A stretch of 43,743 nucleotides of DNA. Origin: Bacteroidales bacterium (GTDB taxonomy: Bacteria > Bacteroidota > Bacteroidia > Bacteroidales > UBA932). Under the pieces are notes generated by a model. The model searched no databases and was not told the origin of the DNA. It was given only the letters and a program-made list of their open reading frames with translations. Each line of letters opens with the position of its first letter. The stretch's first letter is position 1. The stretch covers positions 1 to 43,743 of the forward strand of contig JAFVVN010000026.1 in NCBI GenBank assembly GCA_017502125.1, written 5' to 3'. A program made the position numbers and the translations under genes. Shown piece by piece: positions 8,242-18,100 of the stretch.

Positions 8242-10014
8242 TTATTCCTTGCGGTCGGCTGTAGAGTTGAGGAAGAGTTCATCCATCTGCTCCTGGTCGA
8301 TGAATGAAGGAGAGTCGATCATCACGTCGCGGCCCTGGTTGTTCTTAGGGAATGCGATGTAGTCGCGGATGGTCTCCTGGCCGCCGAAGAGCGAGCATAC
8401 GCGGTCGAATCCGAAGGCGAGTCCACCGTGTGGAGGGGCACCGAACTTGAAGGCGTTGATGATGAAGCCGAACTTATATTCCGCGTCCTCCTTGCTGATT
8501 CCGAGAACCTCGAACATACGCTCCTGCATTGCCGCCTCATGGATTCGAATCGAACCGCCACCGAGCTCTGTGCCGTTGAGGACGAAGTCATATGCATTTG
8601 CACAAACCCTCTCCAGGTCCTCTTTCTTGTCGCTGTAGAACAGCTCGAGGTGCTCTGGCTTTGGAGCGGTGAACGGATGATGCATAGCATAGAAACGCTG
8701 GGTCTCGTCGTCCCACTCCACGAGAGGGAAGTCAACCACCCAGAGAGGTGCGAAGTTGAATGGATCGCGCAGGCCGAGGCGGTTACCCATCTCGATACGG
8801 AGCACGCCGAGCATGTTCTGGGTCTTTCTCTTCGCACCGCAGAGCACGAGCATCATGTCGCCCTTCTTTGCTCCGAGACGGTCTACCACTGCCTGAAGCT
8901 GCTCAGGAGTGTAAAACTTGTCGACAGATGACTTGATGCTTCCGTCCTCGTTCACCTTTATATATACAAGACCCTTGGCACCCACCTGAGGTCTCTTCAC
9001 CCACTCTGTGAGTTCGTCAATCTGCTTGCGTGTGTATGCTGCAGCACCCTCGACGTTGATTGCACCTATATAGTCCACGCCGTCGAACACTGAGAAGCCA
9101 TAGCCCTTCACGAGGTCCGTTATCTCGTGGATCTTCATGTCGAAACGGATGTCCGGCTTGTCGCTTCCGTAGAAATCCATAGCGTCATACCAGCTCATGC
9201 GAGGGATGCGCTCTGCGATTTCCACGTTGAGGACGTTCTTGAAGAGGGTCCTCATCATGCCCTCGAATGTGTTCAGAACATCTTCCTGTTCCACGAACGA
9301 CATCTCGCAGTCGATCTGGGTGAACTCAGGCTGACGGTCTGCGCGGAGGTCCTCGTCACGGAAGCAGCGCACGATCTGGAAATAGCGGTCGTAACCTGCC
9401 ACCATGAGAAGCTGCTTGAAGGTCTGAGGAGACTGAGGAAGGGCATAGAACTGACCTGGGTTCATTCTTGACGGCACCACGAAGTCACGTGCTCCCTCAG
9501 GAGTCGACTTGATCAGATATGGAGTCTCGATCTCAAGGAATCCCTGGGCATCAAGATAGTTACGCACCTCGTGAGCCACCTGATGACGAAGCTTGAGGGC
9601 CTTCTGCAGAGGGTTTCTGCGGAGGTCGAGGTAGCGGTACTTCGCACGGAGTTCCTCTCCGCCGTCGCTCTCGTCCTCGATTGTGAACGGAGGTGTGTTG
9701 GCCTTGTTGAGGACCTTGATCTCAGCGAGGCTGATCTCGATGTCTCCGGTCGGCATCTTAGGGTTCTTGCTCTGGCGCTCGATGACCTGACCTGTCACCT
9801 GGAGCACCCATTCGCGGCCAAGCGAGCCTGCTGTCTCCACGAGCTCTGCAGCTGCATGAGCGTCAACCACAAGCTGAGTGATGCCATAACGGTCCCTGAG
9901 GTCCACGAAAGTCATTCCTCCGAGCTTTCTTGATTTCTGTACCCATCCGGCCAGGGTCACTGTCTGACCGACATTTTCTATGCGGAGTTCTCCGCAGGTG
10001 TGTGTTCTGTACAT
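8242..10014 (-). CDS. aspS: aspartyl-tRNA synthetase
   Basis: A 590-residue bacterial-type class II synthetase that charges tRNA-Asp. It has an N-terminal OB-fold anticodon-binding domain (about 1-110), motif 2 within [18 protein letters not shown] (about 215-235), a GAD insertion domain in the middle (about 300-400) and motif 3 [16 protein letters not shown] near 540. Length and architecture are those of the bacterial family. The gene stands alone between the polysaccharide block and a permease. Its last 17 nt are repeated next to the GH115 stop codon. The leader between its start and 10282 contains a 47-nt repeat. Confidence 0.98.
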   Translation of the reverse strand: MYRTHTCGELRIENVGQTVTLAGWVQKSRKLGGMTFVDLRDRYGITQLVVDAHAAAELVETAGSLGREWVLQVTGQVIERQSKNPKMPTGDIEISLAEIKVLNKANTPPFTIEDESDGGEELRAKYRYLDLRRNPLQKALKLRHQVAHEVRNYLDAQGFLEIETPYLIKSTPEGARDFVVPSRMNPGQFYALPQSPQTFKQLLMVAGYDRYFQIVRCFRDEDLRADRQPEFTQIDCEMSFVEQEDVLNTFEGMMRTLFKNVLNVEIAERIPRMSWYDAMDFYGSDKPDIRFDMKIHEITDLVKGYGFSVFDGVDYIGAINVEGAAAYTRKQIDELTEWVKRPQVGAKGLVYIKVNEDGSIKSSVDKFYTPEQLQAVVDRLGAKKGDMMLVLCGAKRKTQNMLGVLRIEMGNRLGLRDPFNFAPLWVVDFPLVEWDDETQRFYAMHHPFTAPKPEHLELFYSDKKEDLERVCANAYDFVLNGTELGGGSIRIHEAAMQERMFEVLGISKEDAEYKFGFIINAFKFGAPPHGGLAFGFDRVCSLFGGQETIRDYIAFPKNNQGRDVMIDSPSFIDQEQMDELFLNSTADRKE

Positions 10015-10114
10015 ATATATTCAGTATTTATATTTTCGCTCTCGTCAATCGGCCAGACAGCGGATTCCGTCGCTCCCCTCCCACTTCGTGGGCCCCTCTG
10101 ATCTGCTACCGCAG

Positions 10115-10161
10115 GCTGCTCGCTACAAAAACCCACTGGGCTGTTTGCTTATCGCTCACAA
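10115..10161 (+). repeat. 47-nt intergenic repeat, copy 1
   Basis: Equal in length to 29940-29986 and identical at 37 of 47 positions by hand count; all ten differences are transitions. It contains a CCC-ACT-GGG hairpin. It lies in the aspS leader, in the 267-bp gap between aspS and the permease; apart from a short CCCAC/GTGGG hairpin at 10080-10092 and the -7 box at 10251, nothing else is seen in that gap. Confidence 0.7.
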
Positions 10162-10250
10162 GGGTGGCAAAATGTCGATTACATCCACATGTCTGATCCG
10201 ACTTAGATTTATAAAATCCAACAAAAGTACGAAATAAATGAAATATATGA

Positions 10251-10258
10251 TACATTTG
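10251..10258 (+). promoter_or_regulatory. -7 box of the permease gene
   Basis: TACATTTG fits the Bacteroidetes TAnnTTTG element 23 nt upstream of the ATG at 10282. No convincing -33 TTG lies at the right distance, so this is a partial match only. Confidence 0.4.
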
Positions 10259-10281
10259 CAGCCCTAAATTGATTTTTACCT

Positions 10282-11298
10282 ATGTGGCTGGCCCTTGCAT
10301 TCGTTTCCGCAATCCTCCTCGGATTCTATGACACCTCGAAGAAGGCATCTCTGAAGGACAACGCCGTCCTTCCGGTGCTGCTGCTGAACACCATATTCTC
10401 GACCCTGATATTCTCCCCCTTCCTGATCGATTCCGCAGGGGGGTTCGGGTGGTTCAGCGGGAGCTTTCTCGATACGGCAGCGTTTGGGCGTGCCACACAA
10501 CCAACTGACTGCCAATCACTTAATGAATCGGCTCGCTGTCTCCGCCATGCGAGACAAAACACCAACTCGCTGTGTCTCAGCAACTTAGCTGACACGGCTC
10601 CGCTGTTAAAAGCGCATCTTCTGGTGGCGCTGAAGGCTGTCATCGTGCTGTCATCGTGGATATGCGGATATTTCGGACTGAAGCACCTCCCTCTGACTAT
10701 CGTCGGACCGATAAACGCCACCCGCCCCGTGCTTGTACTCGTCGGAGCCATGCTGTTCTTCGGAGAGAGACTGAACATATATCAATGGACCGGCGTGCTG
10801 CTGGCCATCCTTTCCATCTTCCTGATGAGCCGCTCAAGCAGGAAGGAGGATATAGACTTCAGAAGCAACAGGTGGATATGGTGCGTGGCGGCTGCCACCC
10901 TGCTCGGAGCCGTGAGCGGACTCTATGACAAGTTCATCATGAAATCCCTGAGCCCGATGTTCGTGCAGAGCTGGTTCAATTTCTACCAGATGATAATCAT
11001 GACACTGATCTGCGGACTCATCTGGTGGCCGTCACGACACAGGAGCACCCCGTTCCGCTGGAAATGGTCCATCCCGCTGATATCCATATTCATATGCCTT
11101 GCGGACTTTGCATATTTCACTTCCCTCAGCGACCCTGACTCGATGATTTCTGTGGTGTCTCTGGTCCGCAGGAGCTCGGTCATCATCTCGTTCGCATGGG
11201 GAGTCCTGATCTTCAAGGAAAGGAACCTGAAGGCGAAGGTCGTGGATCTCGCCCTCATTCTGCTGGGAATGGCTTTCATCTGGTTCGGCACAAGATAG
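10282..11298 (+). CDS. EamA/DMT-family permease with an in-frame insert
   Basis: A 338-residue inner-membrane protein with about ten hydrophobic segments and the two-fold EamA repeat (for example VGPINATRPVLVLVGAMLFFGERLNIYQW, in two halves around residues 139-167, and VSLVRRSSVIISFAWGVLIFKE near 293-314). The family exports or imports small metabolites; the substrate is not predictable. Between the second membrane segment and KAVIVLSSW lies a hydrophilic stretch (residues 70-108) with three Cys, many Asn, Gln and Ser, and codons such as CAA, TTA and TGT that are rare in the rest of the gene. It contains short hairpins and looks like a repeat element captured in frame (nt 10489-10605). The rest has normal family length. 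Confidence 0.85.
   Translation: MWLALAFVSAILLGFYDTSKKASLKDNAVLPVLLLNTIFSTLIFSPFLIDSAGGFGWFSGSFLDTAAFGRATQPTDCQSLNESARCLRHARQNTNSLCLSNLADTAPLLKAHLLVALKAVIVLSSWICGYFGLKHLPLTIVGPINATRPVLVLVGAMLFFGERLNIYQWTGVLLAILSIFLMSRSSRKEDIDFRSNRWIWCVAAATLLGAVSGLYDKFIMKSLSPMFVQSWFNFYQMIIMTLICGLIWWPSRHRSTPFRWKWSIPLISIFICLADFAYFTSLSDPDSMISVVSLVRRSSVIISFAWGVLIFKERNLKAKVVDLALILLGMAFIWFGTR
10489..10605 (+). repeat. candidate palindromic insert inside the permease gene
   Basis: This 117-nt stretch (39 codons) differs in codon use from its surroundings. It holds hairpins GTCTC-N8-GAGAC and GTGT-CT-CAGC-N6-GCTGACAC. The limits are estimated from where the normal EamA sequence appears to stop and resume. Confidence 0.45.
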
Positions 11299-11383
11299 GC
11301 CTCACTGCCTTTTCAGACGGCAGAGTCCGGGTGCCGTGCTGATGATTCTGCCGGAAAGTAGAAGGATTTCTGAAGAAAGAAAC

Positions 11384-11391
11384 TATATTTG
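11384..11391 (+). promoter_or_regulatory. -7 box of the esterase-rsmA cluster
   Basis: TATATTTG lies 15 nt upstream of the ATG at 11407 and fits TAnnTTTG. The upstream -33 element is not clear. Confidence 0.45.
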
Positions 11392-11406
11392 TAAAAACTC
11401 TATTGT

Positions 11407-12195
11407 ATGAAAAGGATATTCATTGTCTTGACTCTGCTTGCTGTGGCACTGACTGCGGCCGCCCAGGAAGACGGTTTTGAAAAGAAGACATATACGTCAG
11501 AGGACGGAACCCTTCTGAACTACCGCCTGCTCACTCCGGACGAAAATGCTGCCGGAAAGAAGTTTCCTCTCGTGATATTCCTCCATGGAGCCGGAGAGAG
11601 GGGCAGCGACAACGAGAAGCAGCTGATTCATGGCAGCCAGATGTTCCTCAACCCGGTCAACCGAGAGAAATATCCGGCATATGTGCTGTTCCCGCAGTGC
11701 CCGGAAGATGCATTCTGGGCATATGACCTCAAGACCAGGCAGCTCGGCTTCGACGCCATGAAGGAGGAACCGGTCATGCCGGCAATATTCAAGGCGGTCA
11801 AGGAACTGATAGAAACATATATGGCTTATCCCGACGTCGACAGGTCAAGAATATATATCATGGGCCTTTCCATGGGAGGAATGGCGACATTCGATATGAT
11901 CGCAAGGTTTCCGGAACTGTTTGCTGCAGCTGTTCCGATCTGCGGAGCTGTGGATCCGTCTCGTCTTGACGATATGAAGGGAGTCAAGATACGCATTTAT
12001 CATGGCGATGCTGACACGGTCGTGCCTGTCGAGTGCTCACGCAAGGCATACAGGGCACTGAAGAAGGCCGGAGCCGATGTGGAACTGTTTGAGTTTCCTG
12101 GCTGCGGGCACGGAAGCTGGAACCCGGCATTCAACCAGCCGGACTTCATGGAATGGCTGTTCAAGCAGAAGAAGGCGAAAAAACACATGAAATAG
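11407..12195 (+). CDS. secreted alpha/beta-hydrolase (dienelactone hydrolase/esterase-like)
   Basis: A 262-residue protein with signal peptide [20 protein letters not shown]. The hydrolase fold shows the oxyanion region [15 protein letters not shown] (about 59-73), nucleophile Ser in GLSMGGM (about 154-160), the acid in [12 protein letters not shown] (about 199-210) and His in GCGHGSWN (about 231-238). It is related to the phospholipase/carboxylesterase and PHB depolymerase-like esterases common in Bacteroidetes; the substrate is unknown, although acetyl or feruloyl esters of plant sugars are possible. It ends 2 bp before rsmA and heads a four-gene rightward cluster. Confidence 0.85.
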   Translation: MKRIFIVLTLLAVALTAAAQEDGFEKKTYTSEDGTLLNYRLLTPDENAAGKKFPLVIFLHGAGERGSDNEKQLIHGSQMFLNPVNREKYPAYVLFPQCPEDAFWAYDLKTRQLGFDAMKEEPVMPAIFKAVKELIETYMAYPDVDRSRIYIMGLSMGGMATFDMIARFPELFAAAVPICGAVDPSRLDDMKGVKIRIYHGDADTVVPVECSRKAYRALKKAGADVELFEFPGCGHGSWNPAFNQPDFMEWLFKQKKAKKHMK

Positions 12196-12197
12196 AT

Positions 12198-13031
12198 ATG
12201 GAAGTTAGAGCAAAAAAGGCCCTGGGCCAGCATTTTTTGACGGATCTGTCCATCGCACAGAGGATTGCAGAGGCGCTTCTGGTGCCTTGTCCCGGCATTG
12301 AGACAGTCCACAGTTCCGACAATCCGATGCCGGCATTGGAAATAGGTCCGGGAATGGGTGTGCTCACTCAGTATGTGCTCCAGAGACCGGAAGTGGACCT
12401 GAGAATGGTGGAGATCGACACAGAATCCGTGGACTACCTCCTGGTGCATTTCCCGCAGGTGAACGGCAAGCTCATCGAGGCGGACTTCCTGAAACTCAAG
12501 CTGGAAAACTTCTTCAGCGACAGGTTCTGCGTGATCGGAAACTTCCCGTACAACATATCATCACAGATATTCTTCAAGATCCTGGACTACAAGGAGCAGG
12601 TTCCCCAGGTGGTCTGCATGATCCAGAAGGAGGTCGCCGAGCGCATCGCGGAAAAGCCCGGAACAAAGACATACGGCATCCTTTCCGTGCTGCTCCAGGC
12701 ATGGTATGACATCGAATATCTTTTCACCGTCGGGGAAGGGGCATTCAATCCGCCACCTAAGGTGAAGTCTGCCGTCATCAGGCTGGTGCGCAACACTCGC
12801 AAGGAGCTCGGCTGTGACGAGGCCCTCTTCAAGACAGTCGTAAAGACCGGATTCAACCAGCGGCGCAAGACCCTGCGTAACTCACTGAAACCGCTCATCC
12901 GCGCCAAGGCAGACCGTTGCGGCTGGACTGAGGAACAGCTCGCCGACTTCATTTCCGACCCGGTGTTCGAACTCCGTCCGGAACGTCTCAGCGTGGAAGA
13001 CTTCATATCACTGACTCAGAAACTGGCATAG
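12198..13031 (+). CDS. rsmA: 16S rRNA (adenine1518/1519-N6)-dimethyltransferase
   Basis: A 277-residue KsgA/RsmA protein that dimethylates two adenines in the 3' hairpin of 16S rRNA late in small-subunit assembly. It shows the N-terminal [18 protein letters not shown], the SAM-binding [15 protein letters not shown], the catalytic [13 protein letters not shown] and the C-terminal [14 protein letters not shown]. The start at 12198 is chosen because [11 protein letters not shown] is the normal beginning of the family; a longer frame would overlap the upstream gene. About 15 extra residues ([16 protein letters not shown]) precede the SAM motif compared with typical Bacteroides enzymes. It sits 2 bp after the esterase and 3 bp before the next gene. 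Confidence 0.96.
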   Translation: MEVRAKKALGQHFLTDLSIAQRIAEALLVPCPGIETVHSSDNPMPALEIGPGMGVLTQYVLQRPEVDLRMVEIDTESVDYLLVHFPQVNGKLIEADFLKLKLENFFSDRFCVIGNFPYNISSQIFFKILDYKEQVPQVVCMIQKEVAERIAEKPGTKTYGILSVLLQAWYDIEYLFTVGEGAFNPPPKVKSAVIRLVRNTRKELGCDEALFKTVVKTGFNQRRKTLRNSLKPLIRAKADRCGWTEEQLADFISDPVFELRPERLSVEDFISLTQKLA

Positions 13032-13034
13032 AAG

Positions 13035-13604
13035 ATGCTCTCGCATAAAGGCATGAAAGGAATATTGAAGACATTTGCGGCAGTTGCCTTGATTATGGTC
13101 TGCCAGAGCGCACATGCACTCGCGTGGAGCGGGGACAGCGGCCCGGCTGTGAGCCTGCTGGATTCCACCAGGAGCACACGAAAGCTTGAAGGTGTGATGC
13201 TGAGAATAGCCAAGCCTATTCTGAAAAAGACCCCTATGGTGGCAGTCATGGACGATATAGACATGATGATGCTCTGCCCTGTGGGCAAGATCACCAGGAA
13301 AGACAAGGGACAATTTGCAGGAAAAGTGGACAAAGTGTTGAAAGACTATATGCTGGTCCATGAAATCGACGACGAACTCTCACGTATGTTCATCTATGTC
13401 TACGGTCTTGAGGGCAACAGATTCCCCGAACTCATCCTGTATATCACCAGTCCGGAATCCAACCTGATGCTCTTCAGAGGAGACTTCACTGTGGAAGGCC
13501 TGATGAAGGTGGGAGAACTCTCCGAACAGGACAGGAAGAAAAGGATAAAGACCAAGCGTGACAAGGGAGAGGACGATGGGTCATATCTTCAGTATATAAA
13601 ATAA
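13035..13604 (+). CDS. DUF4252-like exported protein
   Basis: A 189-residue protein with a signal peptide (cleavage near the Ala-rich region around residues 28-31). An alternative start at 13053 gives a shorter, cleaner signal. The body has alternating strands and LMLFRGDFTVEGLMKVGEL near the C-terminus, the pattern of Bacteroidetes DUF4252 proteins, whose function is unknown. It begins 3 bp after rsmA and is very likely co-transcribed. No catalytic motif is visible and the Lys/Arg-rich tail is probably flexible. The family call is from recollection of the motif. Confidence 0.75.
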   Translation: MLSHKGMKGILKTFAAVALIMVCQSAHALAWSGDSGPAVSLLDSTRSTRKLEGVMLRIAKPILKKTPMVAVMDDIDMMMLCPVGKITRKDKGQFAGKVDKVLKDYMLVHEIDDELSRMFIYVYGLEGNRFPELILYITSPESNLMLFRGDFTVEGLMKVGELSEQDRKKRIKTKRDKGEDDGSYLQYIK

Positions 13605-13625
13605 CAAATTCAATATCAGACAATT

Positions 13626-14270
13626 ATGAAGGTACTACTGGTTAACGGCAGTCCTCACAAGGAGGGATGCACATACACTGCACTGCAGGAAGTGGAAAAG
13701 GAACTCAATGCTGCCGGCGTGGAGACCGAGATCATATGGCTGGGAGTAAAGCCCATCTCAGGATGTCTTGCCTGTGCACAATGCATAAAGAGAGGTCCGA
13801 ACGGCGAGCCTGCATCCCTGAGATGCTTCATGGACGACCCGGTCAACGGATTCCTCGACAAGGCTGAAAAGGCAGACGGATTCATCTTCGGAAGCCCTGT
13901 CCACTATGCTGCCCTCTCCGGTGCGCTCACCTCTTTCATGGACCGCGCATTCTATGGCAAGGGCAAGGTGTTCCGCTACAAGCCGGCAGCAGGAATCGTA
14001 AGCTGCCGCCGTGGTGGATCGACTGCCGCCTTCGACCAGATCAACAAATACTTCACCATCTCGTCCATGCCGGTGGTGTCATCAAAATACTGGAATATGG
14101 TTCATGGCAACACCCCTGACCAGGTGCGTCAGGACGAGGAAGGCATGCAGGTGATGCGCGAACTGGGCCGGAACATGGCCTGGCTCCTGAAATGCATTCA
14201 GGCCGGTCGTGAGGCAGGAATCCCCGACCCGGTGAAAGAGAAGCCGGTGATGACCAACTTCATCAGATAG
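13626..14270 (+). CDS. NADPH-dependent FMN reductase-like flavoprotein
   Basis: A 214-residue flavodoxin-fold protein. The N-terminal VLLVNGSPHKEGCTYTAL is the FMN phosphate-binding loop; GCLACAQCIKRG (about 46-57) carries closely spaced Cys as in iron-sulfur flavoproteins; FGSPVHYAALSGALTSFMDR (about 88-107) is the second flavin-contact motif. It is a probable cytoplasmic quinone, flavin or nitro-reductase; the physiological acceptor is not predictable. It starts 21 bp after the DUF4252 gene. Its 3' end is followed within 8 bp by a 40-nt palindromic element. Confidence 0.88.
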   Translation: MKVLLVNGSPHKEGCTYTALQEVEKELNAAGVETEIIWLGVKPISGCLACAQCIKRGPNGEPASLRCFMDDPVNGFLDKAEKADGFIFGSPVHYAALSGALTSFMDRAFYGKGKVFRYKPAAGIVSCRRGGSTAAFDQINKYFTISSMPVVSSKYWNMVHGNTPDQVRQDEEGMQVMRELGRNMAWLLKCIQAGREAGIPDPVKEKPVMTNFIR

Positions 14271-14277
14271 TTTTGGC

Positions 14278-14317
14278 ACCGTCAGGCGCTGTTCTGGCCT
14301 AAACTCTGCCTGCCGGT
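14278..14317 (-). repeat. 40-nt palindromic element, copy E (reverse orientation)
   Basis: Read on the minus strand it begins ACCGGCAGGC, has the core AGAGTTTAGG and ends GCCTGACGGT, exactly 40 nt long. It lies between convergent genes. It is a singlet; a second hairpin TGTCGG-N6-CCGACA follows at about 14339-14356. Confidence 0.85.
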
Positions 14318-14362
14318 CCCCGGAAACGGGCGAAAAGATGTCGGACGGTCCCGACAAGGGTG

Positions 14363-15025
14363 TCAGGCCAGGACGGAGGCAAGCCAGTCTGCATCGATGC
14401 GCGCGAAACCTTCGGCTGGAGCCACCTGAGGATTGCGGGAAAGGATTCCTGCACAGTCCTGATAGACATTCCATCCTATATTGACGCCAAGCATCTGTCC
14501 GTCAAGGGCATACATGAATGTCAGCAGACGCTCGTCACCCTCTCCTTCAGAGCGGTAGAAATGAAAGGTGCTGGAGAGAAATTCCTCTTTCTGTTCAGCG
14601 CCGATGCTTTTCTGGACCATTTCCAGCTTAGTCACATACTTGCACATCTCCAGAACGACATCGTCCAGGCCGGCATCGGCTATAAGGACCTTTTCCATGA
14701 GCGAACCCATATCGTTCACGCGACGGAGGGTGTAGCCTCCCATGGCCTTGGTGTGCATGGTGATGGCCTGCATCTGAGTCTCGGAGATTTCCCCTGAAGG
14801 AATCAGCCAGACCATGAGTTTCGCTGCCGGATCGTGGTACAGAGTCTCGTACTTGGCCAGATTCACCTGGCCGCAGTGAGGGCACTCCCAAAGAAAGAGT
14901 GACCCGTCCTTCACCTTGTCCTTCAGCTGAGGATTCTCAGAAATGTTTATGCTTCTGTAAACTATGACTTTATGCTGCTCGCCGCACTTGCTGCAAGGAG
15001 CCATGGCTTCGTTGATTATTGACAT
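14363..15025 (-). CDS. CpXC domain protein
   Basis: A 220-residue cytoplasmic protein with an N-terminal zinc-ribbon-like pair CSKC (about 11-14) and CPHC (about 48-51), followed by the LAKYETLYHDPAAKLMVWLIP segment typical of the CpXC family. The family has no established function. The start codon fits the family, with the first Cys pair close to the N-terminus. The gene lies downstream of the large secreted protein on the same strand, separated from it by a 101-bp MITE-like element. It converges with the flavoprotein gene. Confidence 0.85.
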   Translation of the reverse strand: MSIINEAMAPCSKCGEQHKVIVYRSINISENPQLKDKVKDGSLFLWECPHCGQVNLAKYETLYHDPAAKLMVWLIPSGEISETQMQAITMHTKAMGGYTLRRVNDMGSLMEKVLIADAGLDDVVLEMCKYVTKLEMVQKSIGAEQKEEFLSSTFHFYRSEGEGDERLLTFMYALDGQMLGVNIGWNVYQDCAGILSRNPQVAPAEGFARIDADWLASVLA

Positions 15026-15032
15026 ATGGTAT

Positions 15033-15141
15033 TATTAGAAACTGTTTAAATTTTTCTCCTAAAAATTATTAATTATTGAAACTGAATAAATCTATTTGTC
15101 TATTATGTGTCTTTTCGGCATATTTTAAACAGTTTCTTATT
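15033..15141. mobile_element. MITE-like element, 14-bp terminal inverted repeats, TATT on both sides
   Basis: AGAAACTGTTTAAA at 15037-15050 is the exact inverse complement of 15124-15137, with 73 AT-rich bases between them, giving a 101-bp element. TATT flanks it at 15033-15036 and 15138-15141, which fits a 4-bp target duplication. It has no coding capacity. It could instead be a large-loop hairpin between two genes. Confidence 0.6.
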
Positions 15142-18100
15142 CTAGAAGGTGACATTGAAGGTTGGTCCTATATGGTGGTGACCGAGTCCCAGACCGAGGG
15201 TGTTCAGGGAGCCGAACGACGGACCTCCGTTATATGAATAGGTCACTCCCAAAGAGCATGGCCAGCCGAGCCACAGGATGCTGTTCAGGTCGAAGGTGAG
15301 GTCACATCCGGCTGAAAGGAGCTGGTCCCTGCCGGCGAACATATAGTCGAAATGAGGAGTGAGCACAAGCCTTTTCACATAGAAGAAGCCTCCGAAGATT
15401 CCCCAGTCTCCGACGTAGACCGGTATGCCGTAATCGGCAGTGAGCCTGGTCATCGAGCTGTTCATCACTGACAGATAGCTCAGCAGCTGAGCATTGTCGC
15501 TCAGACCTCGTGGAAGAGTGTTGACCACAGCCTGGTTGAAGATGGACCTGGTGCTCAGGGAATGCTGATGCATGGCTGTGAGCTTCAGACCCTGGGAGGA
15601 GATGATGCCTGGGACATATCCATAGAGGTAGGCATATCCCATCGGAGAGAGTATGCCCTCGCTTTCAAGACTGCCGGAAGCTCCCGCTTCGAGACCGACT
15701 CCCCATCTCGGATACACGGCGGAATTAGGGGTTCCGAGCATGGTGTATCCTCTTATCGAACCGGAAAGACTGTGCCTGAACCTGTTCTTTCCATCCGTAG
15801 CCCTCAGGAAAACAGGATTTCCGCCTATGCTTCCCGCTTCAGGATCGCGGCTCATCACGGTTATCCTGGTGCTGAACATATCGTTGCTTATCCTGTAGCT
15901 GAGCTGAGGTATGAGTCCCCTGTACCATCCTCCGCGGGAGAAGTTGAAAGGGATGTACACCCTGATGCTACCCTCGATGTACGGGCAGTTCATTTCCCTG
16001 CTTTCAAGGCTGACGCTTGTGGAACCGTCCTGCACGTAGGCAGTGGTGAAGTACTGCCTTGAACTCCTGTCATTGATGTCCAGGGAGGTCTCGATCACAG
16101 GGTAGAGTCCGGAATAAGTGAACTTCACGTGGCCGGAATGTCTCCATCTGGAGCGGTCATAAGGATCCTTATGTGCAGAATATCCGAATTCACCCACACC
16201 TGTGGAAAGCCTGTTCTGCATGATGCCGCTGACTCCGAGGGAAGCCGCCTGATATATCCTGTCGAACGACATGTTCATGATGTTGTCCACGCTGACATAT
16301 ACGGGAGCCCACGAATGGACATTGAACATATGGCCGATCTTGCTGTATTTTCTTGGAGATGAGACTTTTACATCGTCAGATGAGGGAACTGTCTCCGAGC
16401 AGCCCTCCAGCTGCGCGATCTTCTTCTCCTGAGCCGCCAGACCTTCCGCCACCTCGTATCGGTGGATATCCTCATATCTTACGGTTCTGTTAAGGAGAGA
16501 ATCTGTGCTTATCCTGCTGAGTCTGAGTCCCTTGAGGGTCGGAGCTGAAAAATACAGACAGCTTCCGTCCTGACTGTAGGCAAAGTCCGAGGCTCCATAT
16601 CTCGTGTTGGTCTTCTGAACCAGTCTTGCTTCCGATGGGTTGAAATGATAGAGCTCGTTCACTCCTGTCCTGTCGCATGTGAACATAAGTTCCTCTCCTC
16701 TGCTCTGGAAATCCTTCACCTTGACAGGCTGAGGGGCGAGGACCTCCTTCCATGGACCGGAAGCCTTGGCATCCGGCGAAATCCCGATCGAATATATTCC
16801 GAATCCCCCTTCGGATACAGCCGTGGCATATAGAGTCCTTCCTATCCACGCTGTCTCCACGAGCTGAAGACTGTCAGGAGCATCCACGGATTCAAGCACT
16901 GACCCGCTCTGCCCGCCAACGATGGTCAGGGCAGATGTTCCGTCCACATCATATTCTGCTGCAGCCATGAACGAGTCCCCTTCGAAAGGTGCCGGATTAT
17001 GTAGAAGCCTCTTTCCCTTGAGGGTCTTCGTGCGGGAACCTCCCTCTTCGATATATCTCACCTTGGAATCTGTCTTCATCGACCACCTCGCATCAGGAAC
17101 ATCCTCGCTCCAGTATATCCTCCTGAAGTAATCCGACCACTGGAGCCTTCCTGCCCGCGCGGCAAAACGTGACACAAAGTGTTCCCGGCCATCCTTGTCG
17201 ATACGCACCAGCACAGGGGCGTTGAGATAGCCGCTCTTCACCGACCATACATCATCTCCCACCACTATATTGTCCTTATAGTCAGTGTACAGTCTCGGCT
17301 CCTTGCCCACGGGTTCAAACTCCATGAAAGGCCCGCGCAGACTGTCCTCCTGCTGCCACTGCGCGTTCATCCTGCGGCATATATCCTGGAACATATCCTC
17401 AAATTTCTTTCCGCTCTTCTGCTTCGCTATGGTCTGGAACGAGCATAAATCCCATATCTTACTCGAAGCCCTGTAGTAGCTGTCGTACATATACATGGGG
17501 CAGTCGTACATCAGCCTCATGTTGCCAAGGAGCATATAGCCAAGGGCATAATGGTCAGGATAATAGTTCCTCTGGGAACCATAGAGCCACTGATTCCATC
17601 TTCTGAAGTCGCCGTTATCGAAGGCTATGCGGTAGTAGTTCAGGAAGTCCGCCGTCCTGCCTCGTCCCGACTTCGTGAGCGCTGTCTCTGTCACAACTGC
17701 GTCACCTTCAATAAAATACATATTCGGATAGACGATGGAGACAAGGATGTTCCACATCTCACCGAACACATAGCCGAAAGGACGCTGGAACCGGGTCATT
17801 CCGAACTGCATCTGGGTCACGTGGCGGGACTCATGGACGGCAAGCATGGTCGACCATGGAAGCGGGTCCACGTCGTAGGCGGACGGCAGCGTGAAGAGGT
17901 CCATCCGCTTGGGGGCCCAGGCCACGGAACCGTTAGAACCGTTATATGCGTGAAGCACCACCGGCATCAGCTTTCCGTCACCCTCTCCTGTCACATATCC
18001 CGTGGTACGCGACACCGGAATCTTGAATCTTTCAAGTTTTGCGGCATAGACATGTGCAAGGGAATCAGTTTCGGATGGGTATATGATGCGGTAGCTGTCT

